In this document: positions 28,367 to 36,385 of the stretch, piece by piece | Layout of the letters: every line of letters begins with the position of its first letter | How positions within the stretch are numbered: the stretch's first letter is position 1 | Origin: Viridibacterium sp047600765 | GTDB lineage: Bacteria; Pseudomonadota; Gammaproteobacteria; Burkholderiales; Rhodocyclaceae | Direction of reading: 5' to 3' | NCBI GenBank assembly: GCA_047600765.1 | Contig: JASGKF010000001.1 | Location: 1,426,001-1,490,000 of the forward strand | DNA length: 64,000 bases | The notes under the pieces: generated by a model | Databases searched by the model: none | Seen by the model: the letters and a program-made list of their open reading frames with translations, nothing else | What the model was told of the DNA's origin: nothing | Position numbers and translations under genes: made by a program

Positions 28367-29023
28367 TCAACCCGGCTGCTTGGTGATGCGCAGGTAGGGC
28401 TTGATGGTCTTGTAGCCGGGGAAGATCTTGTCGGCTTCTTCGTTCGACACGGCCGTGGTGATGATGACGTCATCACCATGCTTCCAGTTCACCGGCGTGG
28501 CAACGCGGTGCTTGGCGGTGAGCTGCATGGAGTCGAGCACGCGCAGGATTTCGTCGAAGTTGCGGCCGGTGGTCATCGGGTAGGTGAGCATCAGCTTGAT
28601 CTTCTTGTCCGGGCCGATGATGAACACCGAGCGCACGGTGGCGTTGGTGGCAGCGGTGCGGCCTTCGGAGGTGCCGGCTTCGTCAGCAGGCAGCATGTTG
28701 TAGAGCTTGGCGACGGCGAGGTCGGTGTCGCCGATCATCGGGTACTTGACCTTGGCGCCCTGCGTTTCCTCGATGTCGGCTGACCACTTTTCGTGGTTCT
28801 CGACCGGGTCGATGGACAGGCCGATGAGCTTGGCATTGCGCTTGGTGAACTCGGGCTCGATCTTCGCCATGTAGCCCAGCTCGGTGGTGCACACCGGGGT
28901 GAAATCCTTGGGATGGGAGAAGAGGATGGCCCACTGGTCGCCGATCCATTCGTGGAACTTGATCGGGCCTTGCGTGGTGTTGGCACTGAAGTCGGGGGCG
29001 ATATCGTTGATGCGTAGTGACAT
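28367..29023 (-). CDS. Peroxiredoxin, 1-Cys (Prx6) type
   Basis: 218 residues, the length of bacterial Prx6/LsfA-like enzymes. It reduces hydrogen peroxide and organic peroxides. The active site is SHPKDFTPVCTTELG with peroxidatic C45, and the P-x-x-x-T/S-x-x-C pattern is complete. No second conserved cysteine is seen, so it should be a 1-Cys enzyme needing an outside reductant. IGLSIDPVENHEKW and the long C-terminal part (VATPVNWKHGDDVIITTAVS) are Prx6 features that form the dimer. AACGAGAGAACATC precedes the ATG. It stands alone with its own terminator. Confidence 0.96.
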   Translation of the reverse strand: MSLRINDIAPDFSANTTQGPIKFHEWIGDQWAILFSHPKDFTPVCTTELGYMAKIEPEFTKRNAKLIGLSIDPVENHEKWSADIEETQGAKVKYPMIGDTDLAVAKLYNMLPADEAGTSEGRTAATNATVRSVFIIGPDKKIKLMLTYPMTTGRNFDEILRVLDSMQLTAKHRVATPVNWKHGDDVIITTAVSNEEADKIFPGYKTIKPYLRITKQPG

Positions 29024-29234
29024 GATGTTCTCTCGTTCTTGCGGGGGTTTGGAGAGGATGGCGGTCAGGCCCGGAACATGCCGGAAACAAGCACTGCGAG
29101 ACCGACGCCGGCTGGAAGCTGCTGGTCTGAAAATACTAGCACGGCGATTCCGGCCTCACCGCCGATTGGTGGCCATAGCCATCAGGGCGGGCGCTGCGCA
29201 ATAGCGGCCCGCACCAGCATGTCATCGCACGCCG

Positions 29235-29945
29235 TCAGGCGCTCAATGCGACATAGACGTTCTGCACGTCATCGTGTTCGTCGATGGCGGCGAGGAAAGC
29301 TTCGACCTCTTCCTGCGCTTCGGCGCTGAGCGAGGCCATGCTGACCGGATTCTTGGGCTTGTAGCCGAGCTTGGCCGAAAGCACGTTGAATCCATGGCTG
29401 GCGAGCGCCTTGCTGACAAGGTCGAGCTCGGCCGGATCGGTGTAGAACAGGGTGGCGCCGTCTTCGCCGGCTTCGAGGTCTTGTGCGCCAGCTTCGATGG
29501 CCGCTTCCTCAGGGTCCACACCCTTGTCGGTGGGCTCGGCTTCGATCATGCCCAGATGGTCGAAGTCCCAGGCGACCGAGCCGGAAGTACCCAGTTGGCC
29601 CTTGCGGAACAGCACGCGCATTTCGGGCGCGGTGCGGCGCACGTTGTCGGTGAGGCATTCGACCATCACGGCAACCTGGTGCGGCGCGAATCCTTCGTAG
29701 ATGACGTGTTCGAAGCTCACCGGCTCGTCGGTGAGGCCGGCGCCGCGCTTGATGGCGCGTTCCAGCGTGTCCTTGGGCATGGAAGCCTTGCGCGCCTGCT
29801 CGACAGCCAGGCGCAGGCGCGAATTCATTGCAGGGTCCGCGCCGCCACGCGCGGCAACGAGGATTTCCTTGACCAGCTTGCCGAAGATCTTGCCCTTGGC
29901 GTTGGCGGCGATGTCTTTATGTTTGGCTTTCCACTGTGCGCCCAT
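29235..29945 (-). CDS. YebC/PmpR family transcriptional regulator or translation factor
   Basis: 236 residues from ATG 29945 (MGAQWKAKHKDIAANAKGKI), the size and N-terminus of the YebC/TACO1 family. Other family stretches are RLAVEQARKASMPKDTLERA and YEGFAPHQVAVMVECLTDN. Members have been described as DNA-binding regulators (PmpR) and more recently as ribosome-associated factors that ease translation of proline stretches. The family's more usual MAGHSKW start is here MGAQWKA, which fits the paralogous YeeN-like branch. It is divergent from the cupin gene with 115 bp between the starts. Confidence 0.9.
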   Translation of the reverse strand: MGAQWKAKHKDIAANAKGKIFGKLVKEILVAARGGADPAMNSRLRLAVEQARKASMPKDTLERAIKRGAGLTDEPVSFEHVIYEGFAPHQVAVMVECLTDNVRRTAPEMRVLFRKGQLGTSGSVAWDFDHLGMIEAEPTDKGVDPEEAAIEAGAQDLEAGEDGATLFYTDPAELDLVSKALASHGFNVLSAKLGYKPKNPVSMASLSAEAQEEVEAFLAAIDEHDDVQNVYVALSA

Positions 29946-30060
29946 GGCGGTCTCCGGTAACTGGCTGAATGCGGTGTGTGGGGCGCATTCTACCGGGACG
30001 CAGCGGGGCTGATGAGTGCCTGGATCTTGCCAGCAGGGCGTTTCCTGCGACACTACGCCC

Positions 30061-30453
30061 ATGCAAGCACGCATCCTCCCCCTCGATCCCGACAGCGAAT
30101 ACTGGTTCGCCGAAGGCTGTTTCATCCTCGAAATGCTCAACACCTCGGGCGACCCGGCGCTGTCGATTGCACGCGCCCGCGTGCGCGCCGGCGGCGTGAC
30201 ACGCTGGCACCGACTGCGCGGCATTGCCGAGCGCTACGTGATCCAGTCCGGCTCCGGCATCGTGGAGCTTGGCGACCCCGCCAATCCCACGCAGCAACAG
30301 GTCGTAGGCCCTGGCGACGTGGTGCTGATTCCGCCGGGCTGCGCACAACGCATCCGCAACACCAGTGGCAACGAACTGGTGTTCCTCGCGCTGTGCACGC
30401 CGCGCTTCGTGAAGTCGGCCTACGAAAACTGCGAGCCCGACGCGGCGAACTGA
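30061..30453 (+). CDS. Small cupin-domain protein
   Basis: 130 residues from ATG 30061 (MQARILPLDPDSEYWFAEGC). It is a single cupin barrel: motif 1 is close to GGVTRWHRLRGIAERYVIQS with G-x-x-x-x-x-H and a later E, and motif 2 is VVGPGDVVLIPPGCAQRIRN. His and Glu ligands are partly kept, so a metal is possible. Single-domain cupins act as isomerases, dioxygenases or ligand sensors; nothing here decides which. It lies between the divergent YebC-like gene and the deacetylase-caspase gene. Confidence 0.85.
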   Translation: MQARILPLDPDSEYWFAEGCFILEMLNTSGDPALSIARARVRAGGVTRWHRLRGIAERYVIQSGSGIVELGDPANPTQQQVVGPGDVVLIPPGCAQRIRNTSGNELVFLALCTPRFVKSAYENCEPDAAN

Positions 30454-30546
30454 CCGCCGGGCAGCCCGGCCGCCGCATGCCGCCGCAGCGCACCCACTGC
30501 GCATAGAATGCGCGCAGCCCTCCTCTGGCTTTCGCGGAACGCTGAC

Positions 30547-33240
30547 ATGCAAAAGAAGACCCGGATCCTGATTGCCGCGCTGACGGCGTGTGTGCTGGTG
30601 GCCAGCGCGGCGGCGCTGGTCTGGCAACGCCACGGCACGTCGTCGCTGCCGCCCGAAGCGCCTGTCGTCGCTGGCCAGCCGGAAGACGCGGCGCAGCTGC
30701 AGGCCGCTTTTGCCGCCGTGCTGGCGCAGTACCGCCAGATCATCGTGCTGCTGGCTGACGAGAAGAAACAGGGAGAAGTGGAGCGCGGCTATGCCAACGC
30801 AGTAGGCCGCGCACTTTTCCACGAGAAGCTGGCTGCCAGCGAAGCACTGTCAGCGCGGCTGGCCAACATCGTGGCCGCCAACCAGCTGGGCACCATCGAG
30901 AAGCTGCTCGACTACGTGGAGTCCGACCCGGCGCTGTTCGACGCCGACCGCCTGGCCTTCCGCGAACTGCTGCGCGATCTGCAGGCCGAAGTCGGCAAGC
31001 TGGGCAGCCTGCCGGCCGTGAAGCTGCACAAGCGCATTGGCGAGGACCTCGACAGCCTGGCGGAAATCGAGAAGAACTACGAACGCGAGATCAGCCAGAT
31101 CTTCAGCCGCTTCGAATCTCGCGCCATCGTGCTCAAGCGCGAGCGCTGGGATGACTACCTCGCCAAACTGGCCAAGCTCTACAACCGCGCGCAGATCCTC
31201 AAGGAGCACGCGATGGTGGTGCCCTACTCGCCAGAGAAGCTGGCCGAGCTCGACAAGGCCCAGCGCGACGATACGCAGCAAGTCTTCGGCAAGGGCCTGC
31301 CGCCCAAGACCCTGGTGCTGACCTTCGACGACGGCCCGCACGGCCGCTACACCGAAGAGATCGAAGCCATCCTGCAGCAGTACGGCGTGCCGGCGGTGTT
31401 CTTCCAGGTCGGGCGCAACCTCGGCACGGTGGAAGGCGATCAGCCCAAGCTGGGCGTGCACTACCGCGTGGCACGCAAGCTAGCGGCGGACGGCTTCACG
31501 ATTGCCAACCACAGCTATTCGCACGCCCAGCTCAGCAAGGCTACGGGCGATGCGCTGAAGGCCGAGGTGACGAATGCCGACGCGCTGCTCAAGCAGGTGG
31601 ATGGCGCGCGCTCGCCGCTGTTCCGCTTCCCCTATGGTGCGCACAACAAGGAGGCCCTGCAGCTGCTCGACGAAGCCAAGCTGCGCTCGGTGATGTGGAA
31701 CATCGACTCGCTGGACTGGGCCGACCCGGTGCCCTCGTCGATTGCTGACCGCGTGCTGCGTACGGTGGATGCGGAAGGACGCGGCATCGTGCTGTTCCAC
31801 GACATTCACGAGCGCACCGTGAAGGCGCTGCCCATGGTGCTCGATCGACTCGTCGCCGAGGGTTACCAGTTCGCCGGCTGGGACGGCGAAAACTTCTCGC
31901 TCGCCAAGGGCAAGGCGCAGGCCACGCCTGCCGCCGCAGTCACCACCGGCTACAACCAGTCCTGGGCCGTGATCATCGGCGTCGACGAGTACAGCAAGTG
32001 GCCGCGCCTGCAGTACGCCGTGCGCGATGCACAGGCCCTGCGCGATACGCTGACCGGCAAGTTCGGCTTCGCGCCGGAACGCGTCATCACCCTGACCAAT
32101 GCCGAGGCGACGCGCAACGGCATCCTGTCGGTGTTCCATGACCGGTTGGCTCACGCGCAGATGCAGAAGAACGACCGCGTGCTGGTGTTCTTCGCCGGCC
32201 ACGGGGCCACGCGCAAGCTCAGCTCGGGGCGCGACCTTGGCTACATCGTGCCGGTCGATGCCGACCCGGACAAGATCGCCACCGATGGCATCTCGATGAG
32301 TGAGATGCAGAACATCGCCGAGAGCCTGCCGGCCAAGCACGCGCTGTTCATCATGGACTCCTGCTACAGCGGCCTGGCCCTCACGCGCGGCAGCAACAAC
32401 TACCTGCGCGAGAATGCCAAACGCATCGGCCGACAGATGCTGACAGCGGGTGGCGCGGACCAGATGGTGGCGGACGGCGGCCCTGCCGGACATTCCGTGT
32501 TCACCTGGACCCTGCTGCAGGCACTCGGCGGCAAGGGCGACCTCAACGGCGACGGCTACATCACTGCCACCGAGCTGGCGGCCTACATCGCCCCCGCCGT
32601 GTCGGGCGTGTCCCAGCAGACGCCGGCCTTCGGCAGCCTGCCCGGCTCGCAGGGTGGCGAGTTCGTCTTCGAGCTGCCGGTGGAAACCGAATTCCTCAGC
32701 GCCGGCACCAGTCAGCTGTCGGGCGACGCCATCGCGCTCAACAACAAGCTCGATGCCGCGGCACCCGCCGCTGCCACGCCCACGGTCGCCGCGCCTGCCG
32801 CTTCGGCCCCGGCAGCGGTGGTGCCCGACCTGCAGGGCAAGGAACGCACGATCAAGGCGGGCCCGGCGATCGCGCTGTCGTCACGTCAGCTCGCCCAGCG
32901 CGCCAACGACCGCGGCCTGCTGGCCTACCGCGAGAAGCAGTACGCCGAAGCCGAAGAAGCCTTCACCGAAGCCCTGAAGCTGCGCCCGGACTTCGCACTC
33001 GCTGCCAACAACCTCGGCTACGTGTTCTACAAGCAGGAGAAATTCGCCGAGGCCGCACGCTGGTTCGAGAAGGCCATCCAGCTCGACGCCTCGCGCGCCG
33101 TCGCCCACCTCAACCTCGGCGATGCGCTGGCGCAGGCCGGCGAGAAGAAACGTGCCCAGCAGTCGTTCAGGACTTACCTCGAACTGGCACCGACTGGCGC
33201 TGCAGCGGCACACGCGAAAGAGATGGTCGAGCGCCTGTAG
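30547..33240 (+). CDS. Membrane-anchored polysaccharide deacetylase - caspase-like - TPR fusion
   Basis: 897 residues from ATG 30547. In order: an N-terminal membrane anchor (RILIAALTACVLVASAAALV); a helical region of about 220 residues; a NodB deacetylase domain (about 255-450) with TFDDGP (D261, D262), NHSYSH (H322, H326), RFPYGAHN and IVLFHDIH; a caspase-like C14 domain (about 470-680) beginning NQSWAVIIGVDEYSKWPRLQ, with FFAGHG (H552) and IMDSCYSG (C606) as the catalytic pair; a low-complexity Ala/Pro linker; and two to three TPR units to the end. All catalytic residues of both enzymes are present. It should sit outside the inner membrane and could couple glycan trimming to proteolysis. 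Caspase-TPR proteins are known; adding NodB in the same chain is unusual. A terminator follows. Confidence 0.92.
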   Translation: MQKKTRILIAALTACVLVASAAALVWQRHGTSSLPPEAPVVAGQPEDAAQLQAAFAAVLAQYRQIIVLLADEKKQGEVERGYANAVGRALFHEKLAASEALSARLANIVAANQLGTIEKLLDYVESDPALFDADRLAFRELLRDLQAEVGKLGSLPAVKLHKRIGEDLDSLAEIEKNYEREISQIFSRFESRAIVLKRERWDDYLAKLAKLYNRAQILKEHAMVVPYSPEKLAELDKAQRDDTQQVFGKGLPPKTLVLTFDDGPHGRYTEEIEAILQQYGVPAVFFQVGRNLGTVEGDQPKLGVHYRVARKLAADGFTIANHSYSHAQLSKATGDALKAEVTNADALLKQVDGARSPLFRFPYGAHNKEALQLLDEAKLRSVMWNIDSLDWADPVPSSIADRVLRTVDAEGRGIVLFHDIHERTVKALPMVLDRLVAEGYQFAGWDGENFSLAKGKAQATPAAAVTTGYNQSWAVIIGVDEYSKWPRLQYAVRDAQALRDTLTGKFGFAPERVITLTNAEATRNGILSVFHDRLAHAQMQKNDRVLVFFAGHGATRKLSSGRDLGYIVPVDADPDKIATDGISMSEMQNIAESLPAKHALFIMDSCYSGLALTRGSNNYLRENAKRIGRQMLTAGGADQMVADGGPAGHSVFTWTLLQALGGKGDLNGDGYITATELAAYIAPAVSGVSQQTPAFGSLPGSQGGEFVFELPVETEFLSAGTSQLSGDAIALNNKLDAAAPAAATPTVAAPAASAPAAVVPDLQGKERTIKAGPAIALSSRQLAQRANDRGLLAYREKQYAEAEEAFTEALKLRPDFALAANNLGYVFYKQEKFAEAARWFEKAIQLDASRAVAHLNLGDALAQAGEKKRAQQSFRTYLELAPTGAAAAHAKEMVERL

Positions 33241-33254
33241 CGCGGGCACGACAA

Positions 33255-33285
33255 AGCAAAAGGGCCGCGATGCGGCCCTTTTGCT
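33255..33285. terminator. Bidirectional terminator between convergent genes
   Basis: AGCAAAAGGGCCGC pairs with GCGGCCCTTTTGCT around GAT, with A- and T-runs on both sides. It serves the deacetylase-caspase gene and the convergent esterase gene. Confidence 0.9.
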
Positions 33286-33304
33286 TGATGACAGTTGCTA
33301 CGCC

Positions 33305-34393
33305 TTACTTGAGGTACTGCACCAGCGGCGAGTTCAGGTCGCGCAGGCCATCGACGACCAGCTGGCCGACGGCGATGGCACCCTTCTCGCGGAAGTGCGT
33401 GTTGTCGCTGGTGTCGGAGGTGTAGTACGGGTAGCCCTCGGACGCCTTGACCCACATGTAGTAGGCCTTGGAGCCTTCTTCACCAACGCTCTTGAAGAAG
33501 GTCATGCTGCGCGCCGTGAGGTCGATGACCGGGGTGCCGGTTGCCGCGCCAAGGTTGCGCACGGCCTGCGGGTAGTCTCCGCCATTGGTGGTGATATGGC
33601 TGTTCTTCATGTTGCCCGAGCCATCGGTCGCAAACGTGCGGCGCGTCACCGGCGTGATCAGGATGGGCTTGGCACCGACGCTCTTCGCGTAATCCACGTA
33701 GGTCTTGAGCGTGTTGTAGAAGGTCGTGGCTGCCGGGTTGCCGTCTTCGTCGTTGTGGCCGAACTGGATCAGCAGGTAGTCACCAGCCTTCATCTTGCTC
33801 TTGATGTCCGAGTAGTTCGACGTCGTCAGGAAGCTGGTCGTGCTGGCGCCGGACTTGGCGTCGTCGACCACGGTCGCCGTGCTCTTGAAATACTGCTGGA
33901 ACGGCTGGCCCCAGCCCATGCGCGGGTAACGGTCCGAGCCGTAGAGGCTGGCGGTCGAATCGCCGGCGATGAAGATGCGGATCGCTGCCGTGCTGGTCGA
34001 GCTGCTCGCGACGGAGCTGGCTACGGACGAGCTGGCAACGGAGGACTTCGAGCTGCTGGAGCTGCTCGAAGACTTGCTCGAACTGGAACTGGACGCGACG
34101 CTGGAGCTTGCTGCGCTGCTGCTGGCACTGGCGGTAGCCGGGTTGTACGAGCACCACGACGCATTGCTGGGCGCGCCGGGGAAGTTGGACAACGAGCAGA
34201 CGAAGCTGCCGGTGCGCACGACGTTGGGCGAGAACACGCCGCTCTTGCCCATCGTGGTTTCATGGGTGCCGCTCATGGTGCAGGTGCCGCCGGGTTGGGC
34301 ACACTTTGTCCAGCCGGAAGGGGCGTCGGCGGCGGCGAAAAGCTGGCTGCTCAGGGCGAGCAGGAGCGCGCCCAGGCTGAGTCTTGAAATCAC
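33305..34393 (-). CDS. Secreted CE12-type rhamnogalacturonan acetylesterase with Cys module
   Basis: 362 residues from GTG 34393, which has AAGGAG about 7 bp upstream. Order: signal peptide (ISRLSLGALLLALSSQLFAA); Cys module at residues about 22-85 (GWTKCAQPGGTCTMSGTHET, ending ASWCSYNP); a linker of about 60 residues of Ser with Ala, Val and Lys; and an SGNH hydrolase. That domain has IFIAGDSTASLYG (block I, nucleophile Ser), SGAS (block II Gly), LIQFGHNDE (block III G-x-N-D) and SDNTHFREKG (D-x-x-H). The pattern is that of the RgaE/CE12 family, which removes acetyl groups from rhamnogalacturonan and so opens it to lyases. It complements the PL1, PL9 and GH105 enzymes. Confidence 0.92.
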   Translation of the reverse strand: MISRLSLGALLLALSSQLFAAADAPSGWTKCAQPGGTCTMSGTHETTMGKSGVFSPNVVRTGSFVCSLSNFPGAPSNASWCSYNPATASASSSAASSSVASSSSSSKSSSSSSSSKSSVASSSVASSVASSSTSTAAIRIFIAGDSTASLYGSDRYPRMGWGQPFQQYFKSTATVVDDAKSGASTTSFLTTSNYSDIKSKMKAGDYLLIQFGHNDEDGNPAATTFYNTLKTYVDYAKSVGAKPILITPVTRRTFATDGSGNMKNSHITTNGGDYPQAVRNLGAATGTPVIDLTARSMTFFKSVGEEGSKAYYMWVKASEGYPYYTSDTSDNTHFREKGAIAVGQLVVDGLRDLNSPLVQYLK

Positions 34394-34657
34394 GGAATTC
34401 TCCTTTGCGGTGTGTCGCCAGAGCCTGGCGATCTGTCTCGTACTGCGTCTTGTTGTGGCAGCCGGCAGCAGGGCCAGCTTGCGGCCCGAAAGTACGCGGG
34501 CAGCACTTTCCGCGCTTGATCCGGATTGCGGGACCGTCCTGCCCGGCGTGACGCAGCACACGGGAACAGCCCCCGAACACGGCCACCCGCGGTCAAATCG
34601 GCCGCGGAAAGCGGGTTACCATGCAGCTCGCATGCCAACAACCAAACCGGGGGAACG

Positions 34658-35407
34658 ATGAGCGGCAACGTCTATGCAGCACCCAAAGCATCGCTGGAAC
34701 GCCTCACCAAGGACTGCAGCGAGTGTGGCGAGGAGATCAACAAGAAGGCCGTCATCTGTCCCAAGTGCGGGGTCAAGCAGAAGGGCCAGGTCAGCAAAGT
34801 CGCGCTGGTGCTGCTGACCTTCTTCGCCGGCGGCCTCGGCGCGCACAAGTTCTACCTTAAGAAGCCCTGGTGGGGCCTGCTCTACCTGCTGTTCTTCTGG
34901 ACCTGGATTCCGGGGCTGGTGGCCTTCATCGAATTCATCATCTACCTCTGCACCAGTGAAGAGAGCCTCAACGAGAAGTACGAGGCCGGTAACAGCGGAG
35001 TGATCATCGCGATCGTGGTGGCCATATTCGGCGGCATTGCGCTCATCGGCATCCTGGCGGCGATCGCCCTGCCGCAATATCAGTCCTACACGATGAAAGT
35101 GCGAGCCACGCAAGCCGTCCAGGCGGTTGAGCCGCTGCGCGCCGAGGTGCAGCAGTTCATCGTCAAGAATGGTCGCCTGCCGATTCCCGGCGACATCGTC
35201 ACCGATATGCCTGCCCGCAACGTGCCCGGGATCGCAGACATCGCGCTGCAGGACGCCGGCGTCATCGAGGTTCAGTTCAACCAGCAAGCAATGACCGGCC
35301 AGACCATCCTTTTCGTTCCGCGCATTGCCGGTGGCCAGCTGAGTTGGGACTGCTCAGGCGGGACACTCAAGCCGGCCTGGCGTCCGCAAGTCTGTCATAA
35401 GCCCTGA
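34658..35407 (+). CDS. Zinc-ribbon/TM2/pilin-like fusion protein, copy 1
   Basis: 249 residues from ATG 34658, with GGGGGAAC upstream. Residues about 18-40 form a zinc ribbon (DCSECGEEINKKAVICPKCG). A TM2 domain follows (LLTFFAGGLGAHKFYLKKPW with two membrane helices). Then comes a third hydrophobic helix, IGILAAIALPQYQSYTMKVR, which looks just like the N-terminal helix of type IV pilins but sits inside the protein, and a small globular end (RAEVQQFIVKNGRLP, ending in a Cys pair). There is no prepilin peptidase site, so it is not a true pilin. Function unknown; the pilin-like part should face the periplasm. The next gene is its paralogue. Confidence 0.85.
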   Translation: MSGNVYAAPKASLERLTKDCSECGEEINKKAVICPKCGVKQKGQVSKVALVLLTFFAGGLGAHKFYLKKPWWGLLYLLFFWTWIPGLVAFIEFIIYLCTSEESLNEKYEAGNSGVIIAIVVAIFGGIALIGILAAIALPQYQSYTMKVRATQAVQAVEPLRAEVQQFIVKNGRLPIPGDIVTDMPARNVPGIADIALQDAGVIEVQFNQQAMTGQTILFVPRIAGGQLSWDCSGGTLKPAWRPQVCHKP

Positions 35408-35501
35408 TCTACTCAGGGGTACGGCCATGCCATGCGGATAGGGGCTGCTCGGCCCCCGTCTGGCCTGTGATTCGCATGTCAAACAAACATCCGGGGGAAC
35501 A

Positions 35502-36251
35502 ATGAGCAGCAACGTCTATGCAGCACCCAAAGCATCGCTGGAGCGACTCACCAAGGACTGCAGCGAATGCGGCGAAGCCATCAACAAGAAAGCTGTCATC
35601 TGCCCCAAATGCGGGGTCAAACAGAAGAGCCGCGTCAGTAAAGTTGGCCTAGTACTGCTGACTTTCTTCCTGGGCGGTGTAGGGGCGCACAAGTTTTACC
35701 TCAAGAAACCCTGGTGGGGCGTGCTCTACCTGCTGTTCTTCTGGACCTGGATCCCGCGTCTGGTCTCGTTCATCGAATTCATTGTCTATCTCTGCACCAG
35801 CGAAGAGCGTCTCAATGAGAAGTACGAAGCCAGCGGCAACGGTGCGATCATTGCCCTCGCGGCAGTCGGCGCAGTCATATTCATTGGCGTCCTGGCTTCG
35901 ATTGCGCTGCCGGCTTACCACAGCTACACGATGAAGGCCAAAGCCATGGCCGCCATTCAGAGCATCGAACCGCTGCGTCAGGAAGTGCAGCAATTCATCG
36001 TCAAGAATGGTCGCCTGCCGCAAACACCGGAGGAGGTCACCGCCAACGACATTCGCGAGCTGCCCAACCTGGGCACCGCCCGCCTGCAGGAAAACGGCCG
36101 CATCGTGATCCTGTTCGGTAATGCTGCAAGTTCACTGAACGACCAGACCCTCGAATTCGAACCGCGTATCGCCAACAACCAGTTGTCCTGGGACTGCACG
36201 GGCGGTTCGGTCATAAAGGCATATCGCCCACAGCAATGCCAGCGTCCCTGA
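35502..36251 (+). CDS. Zinc-ribbon/TM2/pilin-like fusion protein, copy 2
   Basis: Also 249 residues, with the same order of parts as the gene before it. The N-terminal 110 residues are almost identical (SNVYAAPKASLERLTKDCSE; CGVKQKSRVSKVGLVLLTFF), while the pilin-like C-terminal part has diverged much more (IVKNGRLPQTPEEVTANDIR and after). The leader is duplicated too: CCGGGGGAACAATGAGC here matches CCGGGGGAACGATGAGC before copy 1. This is a tandem gene duplication with the outside-facing half evolving faster. The conserved WDC(S/T)GG motif near the end may form a disulphide with the last Cys, as in pilins. Confidence 0.85.
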   Translation: MSSNVYAAPKASLERLTKDCSECGEAINKKAVICPKCGVKQKSRVSKVGLVLLTFFLGGVGAHKFYLKKPWWGVLYLLFFWTWIPRLVSFIEFIVYLCTSEERLNEKYEASGNGAIIALAAVGAVIFIGVLASIALPAYHSYTMKAKAMAAIQSIEPLRQEVQQFIVKNGRLPQTPEEVTANDIRELPNLGTARLQENGRIVILFGNAASSLNDQTLEFEPRIANNQLSWDCTGGSVIKAYRPQQCQRP

Positions 36252-36322
36252 TGCGCAGAATGCGGTAACCAGACAGGGGGCCTGCGAGCCCTCTTTTTTG
36301 TGCCCATGCGGCGTGACGAGAC

Positions 36323-36354
36323 GAAAAAAAACGCACGCCGGTCAGGGCGTGCGT
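36323..36354 (-). terminator. Terminator of the PL9 gene
   Basis: On the minus strand ACGCACGCCC pairs with GGCGTGCGT and is followed by eight T residues (plus strand AAAAAAAA at about 36324-36331). It lies about 30 bp beyond the PL9 stop. The same hairpin sequence is used by the peroxiredoxin terminator at 28317. Confidence 0.9.
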
Positions 36355-36385
36355 CAGGACAACGGGGGCCGAAGCCCCGAGTGGA

